NCBI GenBank assembly: GCA_027886185.1
Contig: WOAB01000040.1
Span: 6,076,001-6,140,000, forward strand
From: Rheum nobile
Taxonomy: Eukaryota; Streptophyta; Magnoliopsida; Caryophyllales; Polygonaceae
Length of the DNA: 64,000 nucleotides
Direction of reading: 5' to 3'
Made by a program: the position numbers and the translations under genes. Of this stretch, positions 24,901 through 36,085 are shown one piece after another. The notes beneath the pieces are model-generated. The model was given only the letters and a program-made list of their open reading frames with translations. It was not told where the DNA came from and ran no database searches. Each line of letters opens with the position of its first letter. Position 1 is the first letter of the stretch.

Positions 24901-25540
24901 TTTCTTTCGAAAGGATTTCAAGGTCTACTTCTTGATTTCTTTCACTTCGGTTACAGATTACTCTAGGAACAAATACACAGTTTCTTTATCTTACACACAG
25001 TTAGACAATCCTAGATAAGCTTAACAGAAAGTATAATTAATCCAAGAAGCAGTCCTAAGCACTAAGGAACTAACTCACTTACAGTCACAGTAACTAGCAC
25101 ACAGCTCTCAGATTCCTTGACTGGTTCCTCTTGATCTTGGTTTTGGTTGACGATCTGTTTGAGGGCTCACACTATGATGTTTGCTATGAAGTGTGATTCT
25201 TGTTGTAGTGCTTGAAGATAACAACGGAGATTATCTTCCTTATATAGTGGATCCTCGAGGTTAGATCTTCTCTTGGTTCCCACAGAGCAAGATATGACCG
25301 TGGCCCCTCAACGATGGTCGTGCTGGCGCCGCTGCTATAGAGTCCCTTTTGTCTTCACCGAGCATCCTACATCCAAATGGCTTCATACTTTTTAGGGGCC
25401 ACGGTGGAGTCATTGGATGTTGTTGGTGCGACGGTCTTGAAAACCCTAGTTTGAGGTGCAACGGTGGCGTCATTGGCAGCGTTGTCTCTCGTCTAGGCTT
25501 GGCTTGACTCTTGGCGTGGTCTTGTAGCTTGATAGGATTC
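15694..25540. repeat. 798 bp satellite array, about 12 units, chimeric LTR-B/LTR-A
   Basis: Copies of the B LTR edge (TGTAGGATCGTGATTG or TATAGGATCGTGATTG) start at 15948, 16746, 17544, 18342, 19140, 19938, 20736, 21534, 22332, 23129, 23946, 24744 and 25541. The spacing is 798 bp except 797, 817 (a 19 bp local duplication near 23640) and 797. Each unit is 549 bp of the B LTR, cut after CACAGAGCAAG, plus ~249 bp of LTR A from ATATGACCGTGG to GATTC. The thirteenth LTR copy is full length and belongs to B. Each unit keeps the LTR TATA motif (CTATATAAGG on -). Shared variants suggest homogenisation by unequal exchange. Confidence 0.95.
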
Positions 25541-26663
25541 TGTAGGATCGTAATTGTTAGATTAAGAACAAGGGAACTGAAAATACAGATTACAGTTCCC
25601 TTCACTGCGGAAATAAACAATCAAATATAAATGAACAAATTCCTTATAGTGGAAATCTTCGATTGCCAACTAGCAATCTAGGATAAAAACCACTACCTTT
25701 CTTTCGAAAGGATTTCAAGGTCTACTTCTTGATTTCTTATCAATTCGGTTACAGATTACTCTAGGAACAAACACACAGTTTCTTTATCTTACACACAGTT
25801 AGACAATCCTATATAAACTTAACAGAAAGTATAATTAATCCAAGAAGCAGTCCTAAGCACTAAGGAACTAACTCACTTACAGTCACAAGAACTAGCACAC
25901 AGCTCTCAGATTCCTTGACTGGTTCCTCTTGATCTTGGTTTTGGTTGACGATCTGTTTGAGGGCTCACACTATGATGTTTGCTATGAAGTGTGATTCTTG
26001 GTGTAGTGCTTGAAGATAACAGCAGAGCTTATCTTCCTTATATAGTGGATCCTCGTGGTTGGATCTTCTCTTGGTTCCCACAGAGCAAGCTTGACCTAGG
26101 TTGTGTGGTAATCCTTGATTCACGCTGACTTAGACATGTACCACCAACCTAGGCAACTCAGAATCCACATTGGTTGGTCAACTGCTTCAGACAAGTCTAT
26201 CATGTCGTTGTCCAACTCCTTTCGTCCGAGGTTCAACGAACCTAGACACTTTGGAACTATCCTCTGGATGGTGACATCCTTGTGACATGTCGCTTTCAGC
26301 AACCTTTGTCTGAGGTTCAGCATTCTAGACATCTTGGAGCTTTCCTTTGGATGGTGGCAGACTTTAGAAGCTTTACTCAAGTCGCTTTCACCATCTTTTG
26401 TCTGAGGTTCTGTGTTCCCAGCTTCATCGGGAAGAGCAAAGTCACATGTTGCATTTTTGGGCACTGCTGGGTTCCTTTGGCTTGCTTGTTTGGTTTCTTT
26501 ATCTTGTTTAGCTTTCATGGTTTCAACAACTGACCTGTGGTTCCTTTAAACACATATTTGAGATAAAACATTAGTATCAAAGTATTTGTCATCTTCAAAA
26601 GTAGAGAAACTGAGGAAAGGAACTCTCATGGGAACTGAGGTTCCTGAGTTCCGTTTCCTAACA
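25541..26663 (-). repeat. 3' LTR of element B (1,123 bp)
   Basis: It begins TGTAGGATCG and ends CCTAACA on the + strand. Its first ~550 bp are the part repeated in the array. TATA-like CTATATAAGG (on -) lies near 26038-26047. Confidence 0.92.
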
Positions 26664-27060
26664 ATTTCCCCCTTTTTGATGATGACAAATATAAGGAACC
26701 TGGCAACATAATAAGGACATGAGATTCATGAGAACAGTTGAGCTAAGAGATTTACAACTTTATAAAGTAATGAGAGAACATTCAATAGTTGCAAATTCCC
26801 CCTAAGCGAATGAACTAGGTTATTCGAGTTCCCCCTCAGAAGTAGGACGGGTTTAGATTTCCTATAAGTCCAGTAGTTCCAAGAGTTCAAGGTTCCTATC
26901 CATTCTTCCCCCTTTTGACATCATCGAAAAGATTAATTTACTTATCAAGTATAGGATATCAATGGGAAATAAACAATTGCGTTAAACCCATGACAATCAC
27001 CATAATAGAAACTTAAGGCAAAGACAAATGATGCATTAGAAACATTACCAAAAGAGTTCA
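26664..27060 (-). promoter_or_regulatory. Cluster of polypurine tracts upstream of the B 3' LTR
   Basis: Four C5 tracts on + (G5 on the element strand) occur: next to the LTR (AATTTCCCCCTTTTTGATGA, 26664), near 26797, near 26830 and near 26906 (TTCCCCCTTTTGACATCATC). Two are followed by similar GA(T/C)(G/A)ATCA text. Multiple polypurine tracts before the 3' LTR are a known Sirevirus feature, and B2 shows the same layout. Confidence 0.7.
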
Positions 27061-27228
27061 TTAATCATTAAGGTCAATTACATTGTCCAGAGATGCATAG
27101 TGGAAAGAGAAGCAAAAGATCACAATTAACTTGAAAGAGACAAGGGAAGGATAGGAGAGGGGAGTAGGACCCTAGGGAACTACTAGAACACTGTGATGTT
27201 ATAGCACTGAGAACTAGGAGAGACATTC

Positions 27229-28812
27229 CTATGGCAGCGGAGTGGCCTCTTCTTCAATTTCCTTCCTTTCTTCAGTTTCCTCTTCTTGGCCTGTAGCCAT
27301 CTCAGCGGTCTGATCACCTCCAATGGCAGCCTCCAAGGTTTGTTGAATCACATCCATTAGACCAGATACAGCCTTTCGGGTCTTTCCCAGTTCAGTTACT
27401 TGATCACGGATGGCACCAGAGATAGCAATGGTTCCTTCCGTGATGGCTTTTTCAATACGACCCAGTGAAGCTAGGATCGCATAGGAGTCTTGAATGGGGT
27501 AGAGCGGAGGCAAAGAGCTTGGAGTAGCTTGGGAACTTGCCTTTTCCTTAGGCAATTCCGCTTGCACATCAGAGGGAGCATCCAAATGATCTTTTGTTTT
27601 GAGCTTCTTTACAGTGGCCATGGTTAAGAACTTGCTGTAGGTTGTTTCATTGAGATCAGCTGGATATTGGTTAAGCATAGAGAGGAGGTTTTTTATGAGG
27701 TGAGGAAAGGGCAAGGCATGGGATTCATGGGATTGACAGAACTGCATATGAGCTAACACTAGCTTGGGGAGGTCAACTTGGTCACCAGACAGGATCTTAT
27801 CCATGAGGATGGCATCGGTGATGAGAACTGTGGCTCGGTTCTCCTGCCTAGGAACCAAATTCCTTATGATCCAGAAGTACAGGAGCTTGTTGGACAGAGA
27901 TAGCCCCTTTGTCAGCAGATTCTTTGGATTGTCGCCATCATAGAGCTTGCTGACCACCTCAGTTTTGGTTTTGTAGCCTTTTCCTTTGGGCCAAGTCTTC
28001 TTTTGAGATAGAATGTCAAAACCTGATATGTGCTCAATCCCTAGAGCTGAGGCGATGATACTTGGGGACAAGGGAAACATGGTTCCCTTCCATTGGAGGA
28101 TGGCATCATTACAGGGAGAGTTCTCCTTGGCTGGAACAAAGGTCATGGACTGATAGAAGAGATGCACCACTTCATCGGAGACTGAGAAGGGTTCCACCAA
28201 GATCTGGTCCCACCCTTGAAACTGGAGCAGAGAGTGGAATTCACTGAGGGCTTTGCCGAATTGAGCTTTATCTTCTTCCTCTAGGGGTTGAGTCCAGAAC
28301 TCCTCACCAATGATGAGGGGCTTGAGTATCTTCCTCTTAGCGAAGGAGGAAGAGACTTTCCCCAGAGTGGAGGTGGAGGTTATGGCTCTGGTGGACAAGG
28401 AAGAGAGGGCTACTGATTTGGGCTTTTTGGAGGAGGTCGGTTCTTTAGAGACAGGGTTGTAGGGAACCAGGGCCTGGGAGCTTTGCTTGCGAAGCTTGAG
28501 CCTTGTTGAAACTGAGGGAGCAGGCTTGGACTTGAGGCTGACAGGCGAGGGATCCGAGCTGTGAATCTCCAGGGTCTCCTTGTCTGGACAAGAGTCGTGG
28601 GAACCGCCTTCAGAGACAGTGCGAGTAGCTGATGCAGATCCATGGTGGAGTTCCTTTTCCACCTCTTTTGTGTGCTTGGGTATGGGTTCTTTTGTGGGTG
28701 TGAGATCAGGGGATTTGGAGGAGGAGGCTTCTTTCTTCTCTCTGAAAGCTCTTAGGAGGGCAGCTTCCTCCTCATCTTGAGCAAGGTGGGGGTTGAGGTC
28801 TTTGTTTGCCAT
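27229..28812 (-). CDS. ORF3 (env-position protein) of Sirevirus-like element B
   Basis: This is an open frame of 527 residues starting at ATG 28812. It lies downstream of RNase H and before the 3' LTR, where Sireviruses carry an envelope-like or unknown ORF. The first ~190 residues are low-complexity, rich in Ser, Lys, Glu and Pro. The middle (about 190-410) is a folded-looking domain with IGEEFWTQPL, FVPAKENSP and HALPFPHLIKNLL. The C-terminus has heptad-like text (about 450-505) and an acidic end. B2 carries a homologue in the same place with the conserved HALPFP block. I see no clear signal peptide or transmembrane segment, so an envelope role is not supported. The middle resembles domains annotated as putative plant transposon protein. 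Function unknown. It is intact although pol is broken. Confidence 0.75.
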   Translation of the reverse strand: MANKDLNPHLAQDEEEAALLRAFREKKEASSSKSPDLTPTKEPIPKHTKEVEKELHHGSASATRTVSEGGSHDSCPDKETLEIHSSDPSPVSLKSKPAPSVSTRLKLRKQSSQALVPYNPVSKEPTSSKKPKSVALSSLSTRAITSTSTLGKVSSSFAKRKILKPLIIGEEFWTQPLEEEDKAQFGKALSEFHSLLQFQGWDQILVEPFSVSDEVVHLFYQSMTFVPAKENSPCNDAILQWKGTMFPLSPSIIASALGIEHISGFDILSQKKTWPKGKGYKTKTEVVSKLYDGDNPKNLLTKGLSLSNKLLYFWIIRNLVPRQENRATVLITDAILMDKILSGDQVDLPKLVLAHMQFCQSHESHALPFPHLIKNLLSMLNQYPADLNETTYSKFLTMATVKKLKTKDHLDAPSDVQAELPKEKASSQATPSSLPPLYPIQDSYAILASLGRIEKAITEGTIAISGAIRDQVTELGKTRKAVSGLMDVIQQTLEAAIGGDQTAEMATGQEEETEERKEIEEEATPLP

Positions 28813-29645
28813 TTGAGAAGCTTTGTGGTTTGAGAGAAAAGGTGAACAAGAGATTGAGAGAAAGCAGAGTGATCGGCTCAATCAAACAGGAGACCCTAAA
28901 TAACCCTTGAGCAAATTTTGGAGCCGTTGAGAATCAAGCCGTTGGGGAGAGAGATATCTCTGGGAACTCTGACATTTGGGAACGGCTCAATTGATGGCAG
29001 CTTTTTCGGCTTTGAAACGGTCACATATTCAAAAATCAAATACTCAGAAATGGCAACTGTTCAACGCTGAGAAGACATCTCTGACGCTGTGAAATTGCCA
29101 TAAATGCTGTCTTGGGAGGAGCGAGTTTCTACGAGCCGTTGGAGAGCTGTCAATACCTAGTTCCTTTCTGGCGATTTTTTCAGTGTGCTAGAGAGATACA
29201 TGGGAACCTTTGATGTGGGAATTTAAGGACATAGGACCTGAAAGTACATTCCCATAAAAGAAATCGGGGAAGGCCATTTATCGCATCACACACTAATTCC
29301 CAGAGAGGGTTAAGAGAAGGATCATAGGGAATTAGATTGTGCAATGAGGCAAGGGAGGGTCATAGTACACAATCATCATTTTGGCTTGTATTGTCGGGTT
29401 AGAATGTGATCAGATTGTGACTTTTGGGCCAACAAAGAAACTTGGACAATGATTGAATTTTAATGAAAAATGAACATTCAAGGAGAAGACTAGAAAAAAT
29501 TGTCAAGGCCTTTTTGAGTAATCATTGTGGATATGAGGGTCTATTGCAAAAGAGATAACACAAAGATTCCAAGACAAAGACAAGTAAAAAGATCTAAACT
29601 AGTCAATCAAGGGAGCTGGAGAGGAACTATAAACTAAATGAACTG
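28813..29645 (-). other. Non-coding spacer between pol and ORF3 of B
   Basis: About 830 bp without supported coding. The part next to ORF3 contains GCCGTTG repeats and TTTTCTCTC text that could serve as leader or promoter for ORF3. No clear TATA box. Confidence 0.5.
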
Positions 29646-30911
29646 CTAGTTTATAGGAATAATTCTCAATTCTAATCTAAGGTTCTCGAAGGGAACTCTG
29701 TTCAAGGCTTTGGTGAATATGTCTGCAACTTGATCTTCAGTTCTACAAAATTTCATAATGATGTTCCCTTTCTCAACATGATCTCTAAGGAAGTGATGCC
29801 TTATATCTATGTGTTTGGTCCTAGTATGATGCACAAGATTCTTAGAAATGTTTATAGCACTGGTATTATCACAAAGAATAGTGAGATGACCATAAGACAT
29901 ACCGAAATCCGTGAGTTGTTGCTTTAGCCATAAGAGTTGGGAACAACAAGAGGCGGCTGCAATGTATTCAGATTCTGTGGTGGAGAGGGAGACTGAGATT
30001 TGTTTCTTTGAGCCCCATGACACAAGGCAAGGGCCTAGGAACTGTGCCATTCCAGAAGTACTCTTCCTATCCACCAGGTATCCAGTATAATCAACATTAG
30101 TGAAACCCATCAGCTCAAAGGGACACTCTTTAGGGTACCAAATGTAGAGCGAGTCAGTTCCCTTGAGATATCGGAATATCCTTTTCACAACAACTAAGTG
30201 TGTTTCTCTTGGACATGATTGAAACCTAGCACACAAGCAAACAACAAACACAATGTCTGGACGACTAGCTATTAGATACATGAGAGGACTTGAGTGATCT
30301 TTGTCCAAATGGGTGATGGTAGAGATGGGAGTGGAGAGAGGCTTATAGGACTCCATTTTGAACTTTTTCAACAGTTCCCTAACATACTTTTGTTGGTGAA
30401 TTTGTATGCCATCTTTCTTTTGGGATATTTGCAATCCGAGGAAGAAGGTGAGTTCCCCTATTAGACTCATTTCAAATTCACTGCTCATCAAGTATTTGAA
30501 CTTATCTACAAGGGACATGTTAGTGGAACCAAAAATGATATCATCAACATAGATTTGAATCACTAAGATGTTATCTTCTTCTTCTAGAATGAAGAGAGTC
30601 TTGTCAATGATGCCACGCCTGTAACCATTGGAGAGTAGGAAATGGGCAAGACGATCATACGAAGCTCTAGGGGCTTGCTTGAGACCATACAAGGCTTTGT
30701 CTAGGAAATAGACATGGTCTGGATGATCACTGTCTTCAAAACCAGGTGGTTGCTTGACATAGACTTCCTCTTGAAGAATGCCATTGAGGAAGGCGGTCTT
30801 TATTTCCGTTTGGAATAGTTTGAAACCCTTGTGTGATGCAAAGGCAATCAATAACCTTATTGCTTCAATCCTTGCCACTGGAGCATAGGTTTCATCATAG
30901 TCGATTCCTTC
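29646..30911 (-). pseudogene. Reverse transcriptase and RNase H of B (decayed)
   Basis: A TAA at 30914-30912 splits this part from integrase; the same frame then continues with DETYAPVARIEAIR. Copia RT blocks are visible: QTEIKTAFLNG (the first catalytic Asp is Glu here), YGLKQAPRA and the catalytic YVDDIIFGS. A short deletion lies before ASRPDIVF. RNase H follows with RKSTSG, STTESEYIAA, CDNTSAI and RTKHIDIRHHFLRD; its first acidic block reads FTNVDYTG instead of the usual F-S-D-A-D. It ends just before a non-coding spacer. Substitutions at conserved acidic sites indicate loss of function. Confidence 0.9.
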
Positions 30912-32829
30912 TTATTGATTGTATCCCTGAGCAACAAGCCTTGCTTTGTTCCTAATTACATCTCCTGAGTCATCGAGCTTGTTTCTGAAAACCCATCTAG
31001 TTCCTATGATATGCTTATCCTTGGGGCGGGGAACTAGATGCCACACTTTGTTTCTTTCAAACTGATGAAGTTCTTCTTGCATGGCTTGGATCCAGTCTAC
31101 ATCCTTCAGTGCTTCACCTATGTTCTTTGGTTTCACAATAGATAAAAAGGCATTGAAAGAAAAGAAGATTAGATGTTCGAACCTCACGGGAGGCTTGATG
31201 GTTCTTCTTTCTCTATTGGGGGCTAGAGCATTTGATGTGGAGGCATTTTGATTTGAACATTCAGCTTCAACTTCTATGTTGGGATCACCTTCTCCATTGA
31301 AGAACATGTGAGAGGATGAATCATTGATGTCTCCACATGTATTATCTTCATGTTCATGGTTCCCAGAGATGGATTGTTGTTGATTGTCCATGGGAACTGG
31401 TGGAGGAACTGGCGGAACAATTTGTGCAGCTGGGTAGGAACTGGGAGGTGTGATGTCTTCATCTGGATCTTCTTGAGGTGGCTTGGGAAATGGATCTTCA
31501 AAGGGACCGGTGGTGTTCTGCATATTTCTACCAAGTGATCTCTCATTAAAAATAACATGGACACTTTCTTCTACCTTTTTAGTTCTTTTGTTGAAGACCT
31601 TGTATGCTTTGCTGCTTGAGGCATATCCAATGAAGATCCCTTCATCACTCCTTGGGTCGAATTTGCCAAGATTATCCTTTCCATTGTTATGCACAAAGCA
31701 TTTGCATCCGAACACCCTAAGATGTGAAATGTTGGGAACTCTTCCTCTTAGAAGTTCATAGAGTGTCTTCTCTGTGATTGGGCGAAGCATAGCTCGATTG
31801 ATGATGTAGCAGGCTGTGTTGATTGCCTCAGCCCAGAATGATTGAGAGAGTCCACTTGAGATGAGCATAGTTCGAGCCATGTCTTCTAAGGTTCTATTCT
31901 TCCTTTCCACTACTCCATTTTGTTGAGGAGTGTATGGTGAAGAAAAGTTGTGATCAATGCCATGCTCACTGCAAAAGGTTAGAAATTCTCCATTTTCGAA
32001 CTCAGTACCATGGTGAATGAATAGAATTGATGGAGCAATCGAGAGATTTTTCTAACATGGGAACCAGATCCTTAAATCGTCCAATGACTTCACTCTTAGA
32101 TTTTATGAAAATTGTCCAAGTGAAATGAGAGAAGTCATTGACAAGAACAAATATATACCTGTTTCCTCCTAGGCTTTGAACTCTCATGGGTCCACAAAGG
32201 TCCATGTGGATGAGTTCAAGCGGCCTTGAGGAACTTACCATATTTTTGGATTTGAAGGAACTTCGAGCTTGTTTCCCTTTTACACAGTCTGAGCATAGTT
32301 CCATAGATGTGCCACTTATCTTTGGAAGGCCTCTGACTAGCTCCTTTGAGTGTAGCTTTTGGATCAATTTGGTGCTTGCATGACCAAGATGTTGATGCCA
32401 CAAGTCCGTTTGATCATTCACAGTTGAGAGACAGAGTTTCTCCTTGGGAACAAAGGATGGGTCAACAACATACACATTGTTGAACCTTTTACCTTTTAAG
32501 ATGATTTGTCCCAATGAGTCAAGGACAGTGCATTCATTTGATTTGAATCTAACTTCGTTGTCTCCTTGATCACACAGCTGTGACACACTAATTAGATCAA
32601 AAGCAAGATTATCAACAAGGTGGACTTTGTTTACCTTAATGTGGTCAATGAGTTTCACAGTTTCTATTCCATAAATTTTCCCTTTGCTTTTGTCTCCAAA
32701 GGAGATGTTCCCTCCTTGGAGGGGTTAAAGAGAGGTCATTTGATTTCTTCTTCCGGTCATATGACACGAGCAACCACTGTCAATGTACCATAGTTGAGGT
32801 TGCCTCTCTTCTTTCTTCACACAAGGAAA
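30912..32829 (-). pseudogene. Protease and integrase of B (decayed)
   Basis: In order on -: the retropepsin motif YIDSGCSCHMTG near 32790-32750, an in-frame TAA at 32727-32725, the GAG-pre-integrase block DLWHQHLGHAS, the zinc-binding CSDCVKGKQ, and the integrase core with ELIHMDLCGPM (first Asp). A frame change with loss of the second Asp block follows near 32010 (text reads SINSIH then HGTEFENGEF in another frame). Then VVERKNRTLEDMART (third acidic residue) and the C-terminal part with HLRVFGCKCF. The 30912 TAA ends it. Stops and the frameshift make this a pseudogene. Confidence 0.9.
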
Positions 32830-34898
32830 CTAAGATTTCTGAACCCAGTGAAGCTTGGCTTTACTGGGGGGATTAGCATGTGAATTATCATTGCGAGTCT
32901 GTGGATGACCAGGGAACTGGTTCCTTTCATGGTAGTAAGCTCTTTTCTCATTATCATAGTTCCTTTTCTTAGGACACTCAGTGTTATAATGACCATTCTT
33001 GCCACAATAGTAACACAAACGATTGTAAACAACATGACCATATTTTCCCTTTCCTGGCCTAAAAGGTTTTTCAGTTTTTCTTTTATTGAAAACGATATTG
33101 TTTCTAACCTTACCATGAGCCATGTCCACGTACCTTTTGTGAGCAAAGGAATTAGTGAACCACTTGTCTTTAGGAGAAACTTTCCCTTTTCCCTTAGGTT
33201 CCCTTTCAAAATCCTTAGGGTTCCTAATTGGACTTTGAGAACTTTCTTTGAGACATTTGGCAACCTCAGCCTTGTTCTCAAGAACCATGATCTTCTCTAA
33301 TAGGAACTGATTCCTATCTCGAGAAGTGGCAAGAGCAGTACTGAGGTTCTCATTCATCTCAACAAGTTCTCGTCTAGCCTTTTCATCTTCAGCATCATCA
33401 TTGGCTTTGTTTTTAATGTATCCAACTCCATGACGTTGTTTCACAAAGACAGTTTGATTGACTGTTTTTTCTTTTATAGACTTAGTGAGTTCATCTAACC
33501 TATCACTTATGGATCGAAGCAAGTCATTTCCAGATAGATTATCATGCATATGAACTTTAACAAAGTCTATACTAGTCTTACTACAAGATTGGCAAATTTT
33601 AAGGTGACTAGCATGCACATTCCCAATATCAATGAGTTTGGAGTGGGTTTCAGCTAGATCTTTCTCAATTTCATCAAGTTTCTTACTCCACACAGAGTTC
33701 TTAACAGTCAGGCAAGTAATCTCATCTTCACAATCATCAAGTTTTTGTTGAAGAGCACTCGTTTCCTTTCCTAGTTTCTTTATGATTTTTAGAAGTTGTT
33801 TCTTATCACAATCAACTAGAGATTTTAGGAAGTCATCAGAAGTTACCTCAAGTTCTTCTGAGTCGCTTGAATCTCCTTTTGCCATGAGACATCTTCCTCC
33901 AGAGAATCCACTCAGATTTAGTTCCTCATCTGAGTCTTCTTCCCATGAGGCCACAAGAGCCTTCTTCCTTTGAGGTCTTCCATCTTCTTTAGAGTCTTCT
34001 TTGTTGGGACAACTCTTAGCGTAGTGCCCCTTTTCTTTGCACTCATAGCAAGAGACATCTTTGAGATCTCTCCTCGGTCCATTGTGAGAGGAACTTTCCT
34101 TTTGAAACTTTCCCTTCACAAATAATTTTTTTATGTTCTTTGTGAAGAGAGCTGTAAGTTCGTCCTCCTCATCTTCTAGATCTGAGTTCTCCTGTTCCAT
34201 CTCAAGCCTTGAGAAGGCCTTGGAGATTTTGAGGGCAATTCCTTTCTCCAGTTTCTTGTCAGCATTGACTTTGGTGTGTTCTCCTTCTTCAACCTCTAGT
34301 TTCCCTATGATTTGAGTCAAGAGAAGAGATTGGATACCTGGGGTGTTCTTCATGATTCCTTTGATGAGGGTAAACTTAGAGTTAAGTCCATTGATGACCA
34401 CCAGTGATTTGGAGACTTCATCAAGGGTGACCTCAGCTGCTGTTAGCTTTCCAATGAGCCTATTGAAGCGAGAGTAGTACTCAGAGATGGTTTCAGTTTC
34501 CATCATTTTGAATGTGTGGTATTCTCCTTCTAAAGTAAACTTCCGGCTTTGCTTTAGTTCATCACTTCCTTCATGCATGTCCTTGAGTGCTTGTCATATT
34601 CTTTCGCCGTCTTGATTCCTATGACTTTGTCCATATCTTCTTTTTCCAGTCCATTGAGAATGAACTGTCTAGCCTTGACGTTCTTTTCCATGATGACATA
34701 GTGCTCAGGTTTCCAATCTTTTTCCTTTTGGTTGAGATCGACATGGCCATATCCATTCTCGACTATCCTCCAGCATTGGTAGTAATTGGTCTTTATGTGG
34801 CTTTCCATGCACTTGGCCCACCATGTTTCTTCTCCCTTCTTTCAGAGATGTGGTTTGTTGGTGGAGATTCCGAGCTCAAACTTGCTTGACTGAGACAT
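32830..34898 (-). pseudogene. Gag of element B (frameshifted)
   Basis: The start region at 34898 (MSQSSKFELGI) is followed by a stop, then by frames 34808-34554 and 34578-32830 that overlap with a frame change near 34570. The UBN2-type gag core is recognisable (FTLEGEYHTFKMMETETISE, YYSRFNRLIGKL). Two zinc knuckles are intact: CYECKEKGHYAKSC and CYYCGKNGHYNTEC. The central part is coiled-coil-like and rich in Lys and Glu. The frame ends HWVQKS at TAG 32830, just before protease, which fits gag and pol separated by a stop. Confidence 0.88.
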
Positions 34899-34936
34899 CT
34901 TAGATCTGCAAACTTAAACAAAGATCTAGAGCTTTT

Positions 34937-34953
34937 CCTACTCTGATACAAAT
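34937..34953 (-). other. Primer binding site of element B
   Basis: Directly inside the 5' LTR the element strand reads ATTTGTATCAGAGTAGG, close to the initiator-Met tRNA complement TGGTATCAGAGC. It marks the 5' side of B. Confidence 0.75.
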
Positions 34954-36073
34954 TGTAGGATCGTGATTGTTAGATTAATAACAAGGGAACTGAAAATACA
35001 GATTACAGTTCCCTTCACAGCGGAAAAAAAATCAAATATAAATGAACAAGTTCCTTATAGTGGAAACCTTCGATTGCCAACTAGCAATCTAGGATAAAAA
35101 CCACTACCTTTCATTCGAAAGGATTTCAAGGTCTACTTCTTGATTTCTTATTACTTCGGTTACAGATTACTCTAGGAACAAACACACAGTTTCTTTGTCT
35201 TACACACAGTTATACAATCCTAGATAAACTTAACAGAAAGTATAATTAATCCAAGAAGCAGTCCTAAACACTAAGGAACTAACTCACTTACAGTCACAAG
35301 AACTAGCACACAGCTCTCAGATTCCTTGATTGGTTCCTCTTGATCTTGGTTTTGGTTGACGATCTGTTTGAGAGCTCACACTATGCTGTTTGCTATGAAG
35401 TATGATTCTTGTTGTAGTGCTTGAAGATAACAGCGGAGCTTATCTTTCTTATATAGTGGATCCTCGAGGTTGGATCTTCTCTTGGTTCCCACAGAGCAAG
35501 CTTGACCTAGGTTGTGTGGTAATCCTTGATTCACGCTGACTTAGACATGTACCAACAACCTAGGCAACTTAGAATCCACATTGGTTGGTCAACTACTTCA
35601 GCCAAGTCTGTCATGTCGTTGTCCAACTCCTTTCGTCCGAGGTTCAGCAACCTAGACACTTTGGAACTATCCTCTCGATGGTGACAACCTTATGACATGT
35701 CGCTTTCAGCAACCTTTGTCTGAGGTTCAGTGTTCTAGACATCTTGGAGCTTTCCTTTGGATGGTGGCAGACTTTAGAAGCTTTGCTCAAGTCGCTTTCA
35801 CCATCTTTTGTCCGAGGTTCTGTGTTCCCAGCTTCATCGGGAAGAGCAAAGTCACGTGTTGCATTTCTGGGCACTTCTGGGTTCCTTTGGCTTGCTTGTT
35901 TGGTTTCTTTATCTTGTTTAGCTTCCATGGTTTCAACAACTGTCCTGTGGTTCCTTTAAACACATCTTTGAGATAAAATATTAGTATCAAAATATTTGTC
36001 ATCTTCAAAAGTAGAGAAACTGAGGAAAGGAACTCTCATGGGAACTGAGGTTCCTGAGTTCCGTTTCCTAACA
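34954..36073 (-). repeat. 5' LTR of element B (1,120 bp)
   Basis: TGTAGGATCG...CCTAACA, closely similar to 25541-26663. Followed by GATTC, the right copy of the target duplication, and then by the remainder of LTR A. Confidence 0.93.
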
Positions 36074-36078
36074 GATTC

Positions 36079-36085
36079 CATATCA
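36079..36085 (-). repeat. Last bases of left LTR A after the B insertion
   Basis: After the GATTC duplication, CATATCA completes left LTR A. The intact right LTR reads GATTCCATTTTAGATCA at the same place. Confidence 0.7.

Larger units (their letters stand above)
25541..36073 (-). mobile_element. Sirevirus-like Copia retrotransposon B (degraded, 10.5 kb)
   Basis: Two ~1.12 kb LTRs (25541-26663 and 34954-36073) bound gag, pol and a third ORF, all on -. GATTC flanks both sides (25536-25540 and 36074-36078). The order gag, protease, integrase, RT, RNase H and then an extra ORF before the 3' LTR, with several polypurine-like tracts, is typical of the plant Sirevirus lineage of Ty1/copia. Pol carries stops and a frameshift, so B is not autonomous. 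Its 3' LTR side founded the satellite array. Confidence 0.92.

Noticed and set aside
15694..25540. Regularly spaced repeats as a CRISPR-like array
   Set aside because: Units are 798 bp with no short repeat/variable spacer structure, in plant DNA. It is a satellite made from LTR sequence.
15648..25620. Row of 77-126 codon ORFs as a gene family
   Set aside because: They lie in fixed register within the satellite unit and cross an LTR junction. No domain is recognisable. Kept only as a low-interest finding.
27229..28812. Calling ORF3 a true envelope glycoprotein
   Set aside because: Only position suggests it. No signal peptide, membrane span or cysteine pattern is visible.
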